A stretch of 64,000 bases of DNA from RH-AL1 sp965198495 (GTDB lineage Bacteria > Pseudomonadota > Alphaproteobacteria > Rhizobiales > Beijerinckiaceae). The stretch lies in the NCBI GenBank assembly GCA_965198495.1, contig CBDAPL010000001.1, positions 1,302,001-1,366,000 on the forward strand. The letters are read 5' to 3'. Of the stretch, positions 8,216 through 15,060 are shown piece by piece. Numbering within the stretch: the stretch's first letter is position 1; each line of letters opens with the position of its first letter. The notes under the pieces are model-generated. The model was not told where the DNA came from. It worked only from the letters and a program-made list of their open reading frames with translations, and did not search any database. The translations under genes were made by a program, and so were the position numbers.

Positions 8216-8461
8216 GCAAACGAATTCGATGATAGGATCATCCAGGACTTCGCGCGCGACATCGCCAGCAGGCTCGACGAGGCGTCGGCGATCGCGCGCA
8301 CCGCCGACGCGTACGGCAAACAGGGGCTGGCCGAGCGGGCCTTCCAATCGCTGCTCGATCTAGAGCCGCTACTGCAAGACGCCAAAAGCCTGCTCATCGC
8401 CACCGCGGTGGTGCGCCGCCGCGACAAGCGGGTGGACGGGGATGAGCACCTGAGGATCTAA
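8213..8461 (+). CDS. Small MANEF-type protein, paralogue 1 (solo copy)
   Basis: An 82-residue helical protein beginning MANEFDDRIIQDFARDIAS, then GLAERAFQSLLDLEPLLQDA and a basic tail (VVRRRDKR). I chose the ATG at 8213 because it is the point conserved in the three paralogues. The copies at 11806 and 48936 are first genes of the recombinase modules; this one stands alone behind an identical-type leader. The function is unknown. It is close in sequence to the copy at 48936 (few differences over 75 residues) and further from that at 11806. Confidence 0.65.
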   Translation: MANEFDDRIIQDFARDIASRLDEASAIARTADAYGKQGLAERAFQSLLDLEPLLQDAKSLLIATAVVRRRDKRVDGDEHLRI

Positions 8462-8518
8462 ATGTTAGCCAGACCGCCCGCGATATCTTCCGCCCGCGAC
8501 AGTGAAGTTCGGATGGTC

Positions 8519-8656
8519 CTAAACTGGTCGCGACAGTTGATCGGCGTAGGCACGCAAGGCCAACAAGACGGCCTCAGCCGAGTGCGGCGACACGGCGATG
8601 CGCCCGCCGCCGGCCATGCGCGCCGCTAGGGCCAGGAGTTCATCGATCCTCTTCAT
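8519..8656 (-). CDS. 45-residue hypothetical protein
   Basis: A short minus-strand frame from ATG 8656 to TAG at 8519-8521. It reads MKRIDELLALAARMAGGGRI, then AVSPHSAEAVLLALRAYADQ and ends LSRPV. It is amphipathic-helical and protein-like in composition. It diverges from the gene at 8707 with about 50 bp between the starts, and AGGAG-like sequence lies near its start. Tiny and unsupported by any family I know. Confidence 0.35.
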   Translation of the reverse strand: MKRIDELLALAARMAGGGRIAVSPHSAEAVLLALRAYADQLSRPV

Positions 8657-8706
8657 GCTCCTTTTTTGTTCTGCTACCCTGCTAGGGTCAAGAGGAGGCG
8701 AGAGAG

Positions 8707-8961
8707 TTGGCGGTCACCTATTCCGTAGCGCTCCCGTTCGTCGCGAACGACGATGGCGAGCTCGTCGCCGGCGAGGCGCAGGAGCGGCTGTCGGCGGGCG
8801 CCGCGGTGCGCGAGGCGCGCCGGATGGCAGAGGGAGCGTTCCCTGGTGCCGTCGCCTTCTCGCGCACCGGGGATCCGGCGACGGGCGAGTTCGAGGACGC
8901 GGTGGTGATCGAGCGGTTCGGCGCCGTGCCGAGCATCGACGAAGTGCTCAGCGGCGCCTGA
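8707..8961 (+). CDS. 84-residue hypothetical protein
   Basis: Starts with TTG at 8707 behind a good purine-rich site (AAGAGGAGG). It reads AVTYSVALPFVANDDGELVA, EARRMAEGAFPGAVAFSRTG and EDAVVIERFGAVPSIDEVLS, suggesting one small alpha/beta domain. The acidic, well-patterned sequence looks truly coding. No family recognised. It lies between the solo small gene and the SRAP remnant. Confidence 0.55.
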   Translation: MAVTYSVALPFVANDDGELVAGEAQERLSAGAAVREARRMAEGAFPGAVAFSRTGDPATGEFEDAVVIERFGAVPSIDEVLSGA

Positions 8962-9069
8962 GCACCGCGTTTCGCCCGCGCGGCGGGTCCATGTCGCGCA
9001 TCGTGGCTGTGCTTCTTCTCACGCTCACAGGAGGCCGGCGCGGGTGGGGCGCGTCAGCCACGACCTCAC

Positions 9070-9425
9070 CGTCATGCCGGTCTTCCTTCTCGCCCGTCGC
9101 GACAATCGCCATCATCGCGTCGGGCAGCGGCCGCTGCAGCGCGCGCGCCTTGCTTCACGGCGCGCGCAGCCAGGCGTCATATTCTTCAGTGGTGGTGAGC
9201 AGGACCGCCATCGCCTTCGGGTGCAGCGGGCCGACGACGCCGTTCGCCTGCGTGGTGAGGAAGCCGTAGAGCTCGTGCGCGCCGTCGATCGGGTTGGCCT
9301 TGATGCCGCGGACACCGCGCCGCGGCGTCCAGATCCCGGCGAAGGCGAACAGCGGCCGGCCGGCGCCGAGCGCAAACCTTGTCGGCGTCTTCTTCGGCTT
9401 CGTGTCGGCCCATCCGCAGAACGGC
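9070..9425 (-). pseudogene. Remnant of an SRAP (YedK/HMCES) abasic-site protein
   Basis: The minus strand reads KKTPTRFALGAGRPLFAFAG, then HELYGFLTTQANGVVGPLHP and LLTTTEEYDAWLRAP, a clear match to the C-terminal half of SOS-response-associated peptidase-like proteins. A TGA at 9155-9157 interrupts it; the same frame then continues SKARALQRPLPDAMMAIVAT with the family's usual ending. The N-terminal half with the catalytic Cys2, which crosslinks abasic DNA, is missing. It is a dead fragment. Confidence 0.7.
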
Positions 9426-9541
9426 GCTGATCTTGAAGCTTCGTGACTCGGACATCGCCGATCCGAAACGGCTTGTTCTTGCATCCGGTCCCCGGCGCTT
9501 AACGACCTGTTAAGCCTTTCTAAACAAGTAGTAGATCGGGG

Positions 9542-11302
9542 GTGTTGGTGTCGGCATTGCTGCGCTTTTGGCGTTCTAGGAATGCGCGTCCGGCGCCAGG
9601 CGTTGCCGTGCTCGCCGTGCCGCCCCCTCGCGAATTTTCGAAGCTGGTCATCGACACGAGCGAGACGCGCCGTGCCTCGCAGAACGATCTCTTCAGCGGC
9701 ATCGGTTACGCAACGGAGACCAACCTCGCGCTCGGCAGGATCCTGCACGAGTCGATCGCCATCGTCGACGAATTGGCGGCCTTCTCGAGCGAGTTCGACG
9801 AGACGGCTAAATTGACGCATCGGCGCGCCGATCAGTGCGCCGCATCGGTCGGCGAGCTGCAGAACCAGGGCGCTCTCATCCAAGATCGCTTGTCCGTCGC
9901 CGCTCAAAGCGTCGAGCGTGCCCATACGCGCTCGCGCTCGGCGCTCGCCAGCGTCTCGGAGCTCACCGCCTCGATCGGCGACATCGAGCGCGTCGTGCAC
10001 ATGATCGCGAACATCGCCACGCAAACCAATCTTCTCGCGCTCAACGCGACGATCGAAGCGGCACGTGCGGGCGCCGCCGGCGCCGGGTTCCGCGTCGTCG
10101 CTAGCGAGGTGAAGACGCTCTCGCAGCAGACCGAGCAGGCGACCGCCGAGATCGTCGCGTCGGTCGCGAGGATCCGCGAGCGCGCGAGCAGCAATACCGC
10201 CGAGGTGCGCGCCTTCGACGAGGTGATCGGCAGTCTCGAAGAGGTGTTTTCTGCTGTCGATGTGGCCGTCAAGACGCAGGGCGGCCAAACGCGCGAGATC
10301 GGCGTCGGCTCCGAGGAAGTCGCCTCCCTCGCGCAAGTGGTGCAGGCCAACGCAGGCCGCATGCAGATCCTTGGCGGCTCGATCAAGGCGATGACCGGAT
10401 CTGCCGAGAAGGCGGTCGGCACGGCTCGCGAAGCCTTCGAACGGCTCACCGACCGCGCCGCGATTGTGCTGCGGCAAGCCGACTTTAGCACCGGCCGCGA
10501 CACCGAGCGCTGGCCCGTCGCGCTGCCGGGAACGGCTCAGATCCGCGAGGCTCGTATCCGCGTGCGCGTCGTTGACCTCTGCCGCGAGGCCTTGCAACTC
10601 GAAACGGGCGTCGATTTCCCGCCGCATATCCTTGGCGAGACGATCGAGGTCGAGATCGAGGCGCTCGGACGCTTTGCGATCAAGATCTTGACGCCGACGC
10701 CGGTAGGCTTTGAAGCGTTGATCGTCGCCATGGCGCCAGAGGTTTCCAAGAAGCTCGACGCCGAGCTGGAGCGCCAGCGCCTTGCCTACGAACCCTATAT
10801 CGTTCGCGTGCAAGGCGTCGCTGTCTTGGTCGTCGCGCGCCTTGAAGCGGAGCTCGTGCAAGGTTTGAGTCGAGAGGCCGATATTTTCGACACGACCTAC
10901 ATCCGCGACGGGGACATCCTGCCGCAGAAGTACACTTGCGCTTCGGTCCAGCCGCTTGAACGCTGCACGCGCGCCTTGATAGAGGGCGAACTCGCGATCG
11001 CGCCCTATCCTGATTTCTGTATCCTGCAGGACAGGAACGGCTTCAATCCAGTTCACAACCTGCATTATTCGAGCACCCCGATCGTCGACGATCTCGTCTG
11101 GAACCAGCGGCACTCCAGGATGCGGCGCATCTTCGACGACAAGGTCGGGCTTGCCGCCGGGCGGAACCTCAAGCCGTTCCTCGTTCAGCGCTACGCGCGC
11201 GACATGGGCGACAAAATCGAATCAAGAATGGAGTTCGACGCACCGTTGTTCCTGCGCGGGCGCCACTGGGGCGCAGTCCGCATGGCTTTCAAGATCGACT
11301 GA
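9542..11302 (+). CDS. Soluble methyl-accepting chemotaxis protein
   Basis: A 586-residue chemoreceptor with no membrane segment, hence cytoplasmic. The signalling domain comes first, with the conserved hairpin tip around residues 155-197 (IATQTNLLALNATIEAARAG, then FRVVASEVKTLSQQTEQAT). The C-terminal half holds a middle domain (residues ~340-430) and an end domain with DFCILQDRNGFNPVHNLHYS, a RRIFDDKVGLAAGRN segment, QRYARDMGD and a final LRGRHWGAVRMAFK. That end domain is common in alphaproteobacterial MCPs but its ligand is unknown. It stands alone, with no che genes nearby. GTG 9542 is the assumed start. Confidence 0.85.
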   Translation: MLVSALLRFWRSRNARPAPGVAVLAVPPPREFSKLVIDTSETRRASQNDLFSGIGYATETNLALGRILHESIAIVDELAAFSSEFDETAKLTHRRADQCAASVGELQNQGALIQDRLSVAAQSVERAHTRSRSALASVSELTASIGDIERVVHMIANIATQTNLLALNATIEAARAGAAGAGFRVVASEVKTLSQQTEQATAEIVASVARIRERASSNTAEVRAFDEVIGSLEEVFSAVDVAVKTQGGQTREIGVGSEEVASLAQVVQANAGRMQILGGSIKAMTGSAEKAVGTAREAFERLTDRAAIVLRQADFSTGRDTERWPVALPGTAQIREARIRVRVVDLCREALQLETGVDFPPHILGETIEVEIEALGRFAIKILTPTPVGFEALIVAMAPEVSKKLDAELERQRLAYEPYIVRVQGVAVLVVARLEAELVQGLSREADIFDTTYIRDGDILPQKYTCASVQPLERCTRALIEGELAIAPYPDFCILQDRNGFNPVHNLHYSSTPIVDDLVWNQRHSRMRRIFDDKVGLAAGRNLKPFLVQRYARDMGDKIESRMEFDAPLFLRGRHWGAVRMAFKID

Positions 11303-11740
11303 GCTGGGCCGACACGGCATAGCCCGGTAGAGCACGCGCGACGAGGCAACGAATCCGAGATACCGCGTAAGGCTCGCGATCTCTTGCGGCAGGGCCTCGC
11401 GCGGCTCGACAAGCCAGGCGAGAAGCAGCCGCTTGAAACATCGTTGGCAATCCCACCTGATCGCCGAAGTCGACGATGTGCAGCGACCCAGTCGCGGAAA
11501 CGACGTCCGCTCCGCGTCCGTCTTCCCAGAAGCTTGGCGCGAACGGCATAGGGACGAGTATATTGAGCGCGCCCGCCCTACAAATCCGATACACGATCGC
11601 CGCGCATCGACGCCGTTGTAGTCCAGCGCCTCTACCACATTCCACCAACGTCGCAGGAAGTAATCGCCAGAAATCTGTCGCGGCTCACTATTTATAGACA
11701 GGTCGGCGCTCGACGCGGAATATTGCTCGCAAACTCCACA
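11300..11740 (-). pseudogene. Remnant of a SAM-dependent methyltransferase
   Basis: Pieces in different minus-strand frames line up as LRRWWNVVEALDYNGVDARR, then GSLHIVDFGDQVGLPTMF, then FKRLLLAWLVEPREALPQEI. The HIVDFGDQ.GLP...F block is typical of the post-SAM-site region of a methyltransferase family seen in alphaproteobacteria. At least two indels separate the parts and the SAM-binding start is missing. Family assignment is from memory of the motif. Confidence 0.4.
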
Positions 11741-11808
11741 TTCCATTCGACTACTGCCGCGAACCGAGCATTGCTTGCTGGCGAGAACGCAGTGAGGTGC
11801 AGGACATG
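11737..11808 (+). promoter_or_regulatory. Conserved leader element, copy 2 (module A)
   Basis: Carries ATTCCATTCGACT and GCCGCGAACCGAGCAT, as in copies 1, 3 and 4, and ends at the ATG of the small gene at 11806. It is the left border of module copy A. Confidence 0.6.
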
Positions 11809-12039
11809 GCGAACGAGCTGGAAGCTAGGATCATCTACGACTTTGCCGATGACATTGCCGGCAAGCTGAAGGAGGCGGCAATCATCGCGCAGACCGCCAG
11901 TGGCCTTGGTGCGCAAGGCCTACCGGAACGGGCGTTTCAAACGCTGCTGGACATCGAGACGTTGATCCATGACGCCTCCATCCTTCTGAATGCGACCTCG
12001 GTGGTCCGCCGCCGTGAGAAGGAACGAGCTTCAGCCTGA
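11806..12039 (+). CDS. Small MANE-type protein, paralogue 2 (first gene of module A)
   Basis: 77 residues: MANELEARIIYDFADDIAGK, then GLPERAFQTLLDIETLIHDA and NATSVVRRREKERASA. It is mostly helical with a basic tail and homologous along its length to the proteins at 8213 and 48936, but clearly more diverged. It opens the module ahead of the DUF3489, DUF2924 and recombinase genes, so a role in that system (accessory or regulatory) is an inference from position. ATG 11797 is an alternative start three codons upstream. Confidence 0.65.
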   Translation: MANELEARIIYDFADDIAGKLKEAAIIAQTASGLGAQGLPERAFQTLLDIETLIHDASILLNATSVVRRREKERASA

Positions 12040-12071
12040 GGATCATTCAAGATCTGACAGCTGCTCCTGCC

Positions 12072-12131
12072 CGCCCGCGTCGCTGGTCCGCGTGCGGGCT
12101 CCGGCTCGTGGGAGCCAATTGGTCCTCCCAC
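12072..12131 (+). promoter_or_regulatory. Paired hairpins in the DUF3489 leader, module A
   Basis: Two stem-loops precede the gene. A GC-rich one uses GCCCGC ... GCGGGC (about 12072-12099). The second pairs GTGGGAG (12108-12114) with CTCCCAC (12125-12131) around a 10-nt loop. Module B keeps both stems while the loop sequence changes. They end 17 nt before the start codon, so they could control translation. Confidence 0.55.
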
Positions 12132-12148
12132 GATCAAGGGACCACGAC

Positions 12149-12748
12149 ATGATCAAGCTTACTACTACGCAGCTCACCATCCTCTCCGCAGCGTCCGCCC
12201 GCGATGATGGTCTCGTCATCCGGCCGGCGGCTCTCAGGTCTGGGGGAGCGGCGAAGATCGCGGCCAAGCTGCTCGAGCAAGGCCTTGTTCGCGAGCTGCG
12301 CGCCAAGGAGGACATGCCGGCCTGGCGCGAAGACGAGCACGGCAAGGCGTTCAGCCTCAAGATTTTGAAGGCCGGACGGGCGGCTGTCCAGGCGGTGACC
12401 CAGCAGCCGGCGGCACCACAGGCGAGCAAAGACGAGGATCAGGTTTCTCGCAGCGACCTGAAGCAAACCGGCACTGCTGTGAGCGTGGTCGAACAGCCGG
12501 TACAGGTCGCAGAGGCGAGCGCTGCCAAACCCGGGTCGAAGCGCGCCATTATCCTTGCCCTGCTGTCGCGCGAGGACGGCGCCACCACCGAGGCCCTAAT
12601 GGAAGCAACGGGCTGGCTCCCCCATACCACGCGCGCCGCCCTGAGCGGCCTGCGGAAGGGCGGCATCGCCATCGCACGAAGCCGCGATGGCGAGGATGGC
12701 GCCTCCGTCTACCGGGTCGTGCCGGCAACCATTGCAGCAGCGGCTTGA
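12149..12748 (+). CDS. DUF3489 protein, module A
   Basis: A 199-residue protein with two winged-helix-like parts. The N-terminal one (KLTTTQLTILSAASARDDGL, then AAKIAAKLLEQGLVREL) and the C-terminal one (SKRAIILALLSREDGATTEA, ATGWLPHTTRAALSGLRKG, YRVVPA) are separated by a flexible Gln/Ala/Val-rich linker. The C-terminal part is the DUF3489 domain. The fold suggests DNA binding; no role is established to my knowledge. ATG 12149 follows AAGGGACC. The gene overlaps nothing and DUF2924 starts 19 nt after its stop. Confidence 0.8.
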   Translation: MIKLTTTQLTILSAASARDDGLVIRPAALRSGGAAKIAAKLLEQGLVRELRAKEDMPAWREDEHGKAFSLKILKAGRAAVQAVTQQPAAPQASKDEDQVSRSDLKQTGTAVSVVEQPVQVAEASAAKPGSKRAIILALLSREDGATTEALMEATGWLPHTTRAALSGLRKGGIAIARSRDGEDGASVYRVVPATIAAAA

Positions 12749-12767
12749 GCGTGAGGGACACACGATC

Positions 12768-13301
12768 ATGCGCCCTCCGCGACGACGAGCGTCGGTGCCC
12801 GACAATGTGGCCGACGACCATTGCGCCGAGCTGACCCGCATCGCCAGCCTGAACACGGACGCGCTGCGCTCCCTCTGGCTGAAGATGACCGGCAGGCCGC
12901 CAAGCCGTCAGCTGTCCGGCGACCTGCTCCGGCGCATGGTCATGCACAGCGTGCAGGAGCGCTGTCTCGGCGCGCTCGACCGCAAGCTTGCCACGATGCT
13001 CGACAGGCTCGCCGATGGCAGCGGTGTCATGGCAACCCGTTTGAAGGTCGGCTCGACGCTTGTGCGCGAGCATAACGGCGTCCTCCACCAAGTCATGGTC
13101 GTGCCGGACGGCTTTGCCTGGAACAATCGCGTGCTGCAGAGCCTGTCGGCCACCGCGCAGGCGATCACCGGCACCAAGTGGAACGGCAACCGCTTCTTCG
13201 GTCTACATCAGACGAAGGCGGCGGAGAGGGTCGGACCGGGAGAAGGCGCGGTTGGGGGACCGGAAGGTTCACCGCTGTGCCTGGCTGAGGCGAGCCCGTG
13301 A
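12768..13301 (+). CDS. DUF2924 protein, module A
   Basis: 177 residues. It begins with a basic arm (MRPPRRRASVPDNVAD). The conserved core follows: LRSLWLKMTGRPPSRQLSGD, then RLKVGSTLVREHNGVLHQVM, VPDGFAWNNRVLQSLSATAQ and ITGTKWNGNRFFGL. These are the hallmarks of DUF2924, a family regularly encoded beside recombinases. The last codons overlap the recombinase start (GTGA at 13298-13301), so the two are translationally coupled and probably act together. Confidence 0.82.
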   Translation: MRPPRRRASVPDNVADDHCAELTRIASLNTDALRSLWLKMTGRPPSRQLSGDLLRRMVMHSVQERCLGALDRKLATMLDRLADGSGVMATRLKVGSTLVREHNGVLHQVMVVPDGFAWNNRVLQSLSATAQAITGTKWNGNRFFGLHQTKAAERVGPGEGAVGGPEGSPLCLAEASP

Positions 13302-14968
13302 AGGCGCACACTGCCAGAGCGCAAGCCGCAAAGGCACAGGCGCCTAGGGCGCAGGCTGGCAGAGGGCAGGTGCCCAAGGCGCTGCGCTGCGCCATCTATA
13401 CGCGCAAGTCGACCGAGCATAACCTCGACCTCGCCTTCAACTCGCTCGACGCGCAGCGCGAGGCCTGCGAGGCCTACATCAAGAGCCAGGCGCACGAGGG
13501 ATGGCGCCTGGCTCCCGGCCGCTACGACGATGGTGGCTTGTCCGGTGCCTCGCTGGAGCGTCCCGCCCTGCAGGGGCTCCTCGATGAGATCCGTGCCAGA
13601 CGCATCGACATCGTGGTCGTCTACAAGGTCGATCGCCTGACCCGCTCGCTCGCCGACTTTGCCAAGCTGGTCGAGCTGTTCGATGCGCATGGAGTGTCGT
13701 TCGTCTCGGTCACTCAGTCCTTCAACACCACGTCGAGCATGGGTCGGCTCACTCTCAACGTGCTCTTGTCCTTCGCGCAGTTCGAGCGCGAGGTTATCGG
13801 CGAGCGGGTGCGCGACAAGATCGCCGCCTCCAAGCGCAAGGGGATCTGGGTCGGCGGTCCGGTGCCGCTCGGCTACTCCGCCAAGGACAAAGTGTTGGCG
13901 ATCGTGCCGGACGAGGCCGCCAGCGTGCGCACCATCTTCGACCTGTATCTCACCATCAGGTCCGTCGCCGGCCTGGTGGCGGAGCTTGAGCGTGTCGGCA
14001 TCACCGCTCGCGGCGGCAACCGCTTTGGCGTGGGCGGTCTCGCTCACCTTCTGCGCAACCGCTTCTACGTCGGCGAGGTCGCCTACCGCGGCGAGGTCCA
14101 TCCCGGGCCGCAGCAGCCGATCGTCGAGCGCGCGACGTTCCAGGCGGTGCAGGAGGTCATGAACGCTCAGGCGATCTTGCGCAGGGGTCGACTAGCGGCT
14201 TCCGCCGGCCTGCTCACCGGCCTTCTCTATGACGACCGAGGGCATCCTTTGACGCCGAGCCACACCAACAAGCGCGGCCAGCGCTACCGCTACTACGTCT
14301 CGCAGGCCGTGCTGCAGAACAACAAGGGTGCGGCCGGGTCGGTCACCAGGATCGCCGCGCCCGACATCGAGGCGGCGGTGGTCACTGCGGTGCGTACATA
14401 TTTCGGCATCGATGCGACCGTGATAGACCACGATCTCGTTCGCACGCGCCTGCGATCGGTCGTACTCGGAAGGGGCAGGCTCGACATCGAAGTTTACGAC
14501 GACGGTTCCGACATAGTCGATGGGCAAGGGACGAGCCGCAGCTCGGACCCGGACAGCGAAATGGAAGACGACGCAGACCACAGTGATGAGCAATCCACGG
14601 ACGACCGTCCCATGCACACGCTGTCGGTTCCCTGGACGCCGCGCGACGTTCACCGCGCCAAGGGCGTGCGCGACGACGGCCGGCCTGGCCTGTCCGACGC
14701 GGCGCGTGACCAGCTCCTCCTCACCATCGCCAAGGCCAGACGGTGGATGCGCGACGTCGCCGATGACGTGACGACCTTTGCCGACATCGCGATGGAGGAG
14801 GGATGCGGAGAGCGCCATGTCCGCTTCCTTGCACCGCTGGCTTACCTCTCGCCGTCCATCGTGAAGGCGATCCACGACGGGCGCGCCCCGGCGGAGCTGA
14901 CGATCTCGTCGCTCGCCCGTTGCCTGCCACAGGACTGGGCGAGCCAGGATGATCGCGTGCTGCGCTGA
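13298..14968 (+). CDS. Large serine recombinase, module A
   Basis: A 556-residue large serine recombinase, apparently intact. After a repetitive basic arm (MKAHTARAQAAKAQAPRAQA) comes the resolvase domain, with the nucleophile serine in YTRKSTEHNLDLAFNSLDAQ (near residue 36) and later VVYKVDRLTRSLADFAKLVE and FNTTSSMGRLTLNVLLSFAQ. A recombinase domain follows (GGPVPLGYSA ... AHLLRNRFYVGEVAYRGEVH). The usual zinc ribbon (cysteine pair) is not evident. A helix-turn-helix end reads EEGCGERHVRFLAPLAYLSP. Such enzymes integrate, excise or invert DNA; its target is unknown. Confidence 0.88.
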   Translation: MKAHTARAQAAKAQAPRAQAGRGQVPKALRCAIYTRKSTEHNLDLAFNSLDAQREACEAYIKSQAHEGWRLAPGRYDDGGLSGASLERPALQGLLDEIRARRIDIVVVYKVDRLTRSLADFAKLVELFDAHGVSFVSVTQSFNTTSSMGRLTLNVLLSFAQFEREVIGERVRDKIAASKRKGIWVGGPVPLGYSAKDKVLAIVPDEAASVRTIFDLYLTIRSVAGLVAELERVGITARGGNRFGVGGLAHLLRNRFYVGEVAYRGEVHPGPQQPIVERATFQAVQEVMNAQAILRRGRLAASAGLLTGLLYDDRGHPLTPSHTNKRGQRYRYYVSQAVLQNNKGAAGSVTRIAAPDIEAAVVTAVRTYFGIDATVIDHDLVRTRLRSVVLGRGRLDIEVYDDGSDIVDGQGTSRSSDPDSEMEDDADHSDEQSTDDRPMHTLSVPWTPRDVHRAKGVRDDGRPGLSDAARDQLLLTIAKARRWMRDVADDVTTFADIAMEEGCGERHVRFLAPLAYLSPSIVKAIHDGRAPAELTISSLARCLPQDWASQDDRVLR

Positions 14969-14985
14969 GGCAGCAAGCCTGCAAC

Positions 14986-15058
14986 GCGACACAACCTTGT
15001 GGGGCGGCTTTAGGCCAAGCGGCCTCTTAATAGAGATGCCGCTGTAAGGCCGCTGTTG
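14986..15058. repeat. 73-bp conserved element at the 3' end of module A
   Basis: Differs from 52141-52213 at only two positions, less than the flanking genes do. It contains AGCGGCCT (15018-15025) and AGGCCGCT (15047-15054), a perfect 8-bp inverted repeat 21 bp apart, plus an inner AGGCC-AAGC-GGCCT hairpin. It starts 18 bp after the recombinase stop. It may be a recombination site or an RNA terminator; there is no T-tract. The IS1182 element begins 2 bp after it. Confidence 0.6.
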
Positions 15059-15060
15059 AC

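Noticed and set aside
9155..11113. 652-residue open frame on the minus strand opposite the chemoreceptor
   Set aside because: It is the antisense shadow of a GC-rich gene with clear MCP motifs; only its last ~90 residues are meaningful, as the SRAP remnant.
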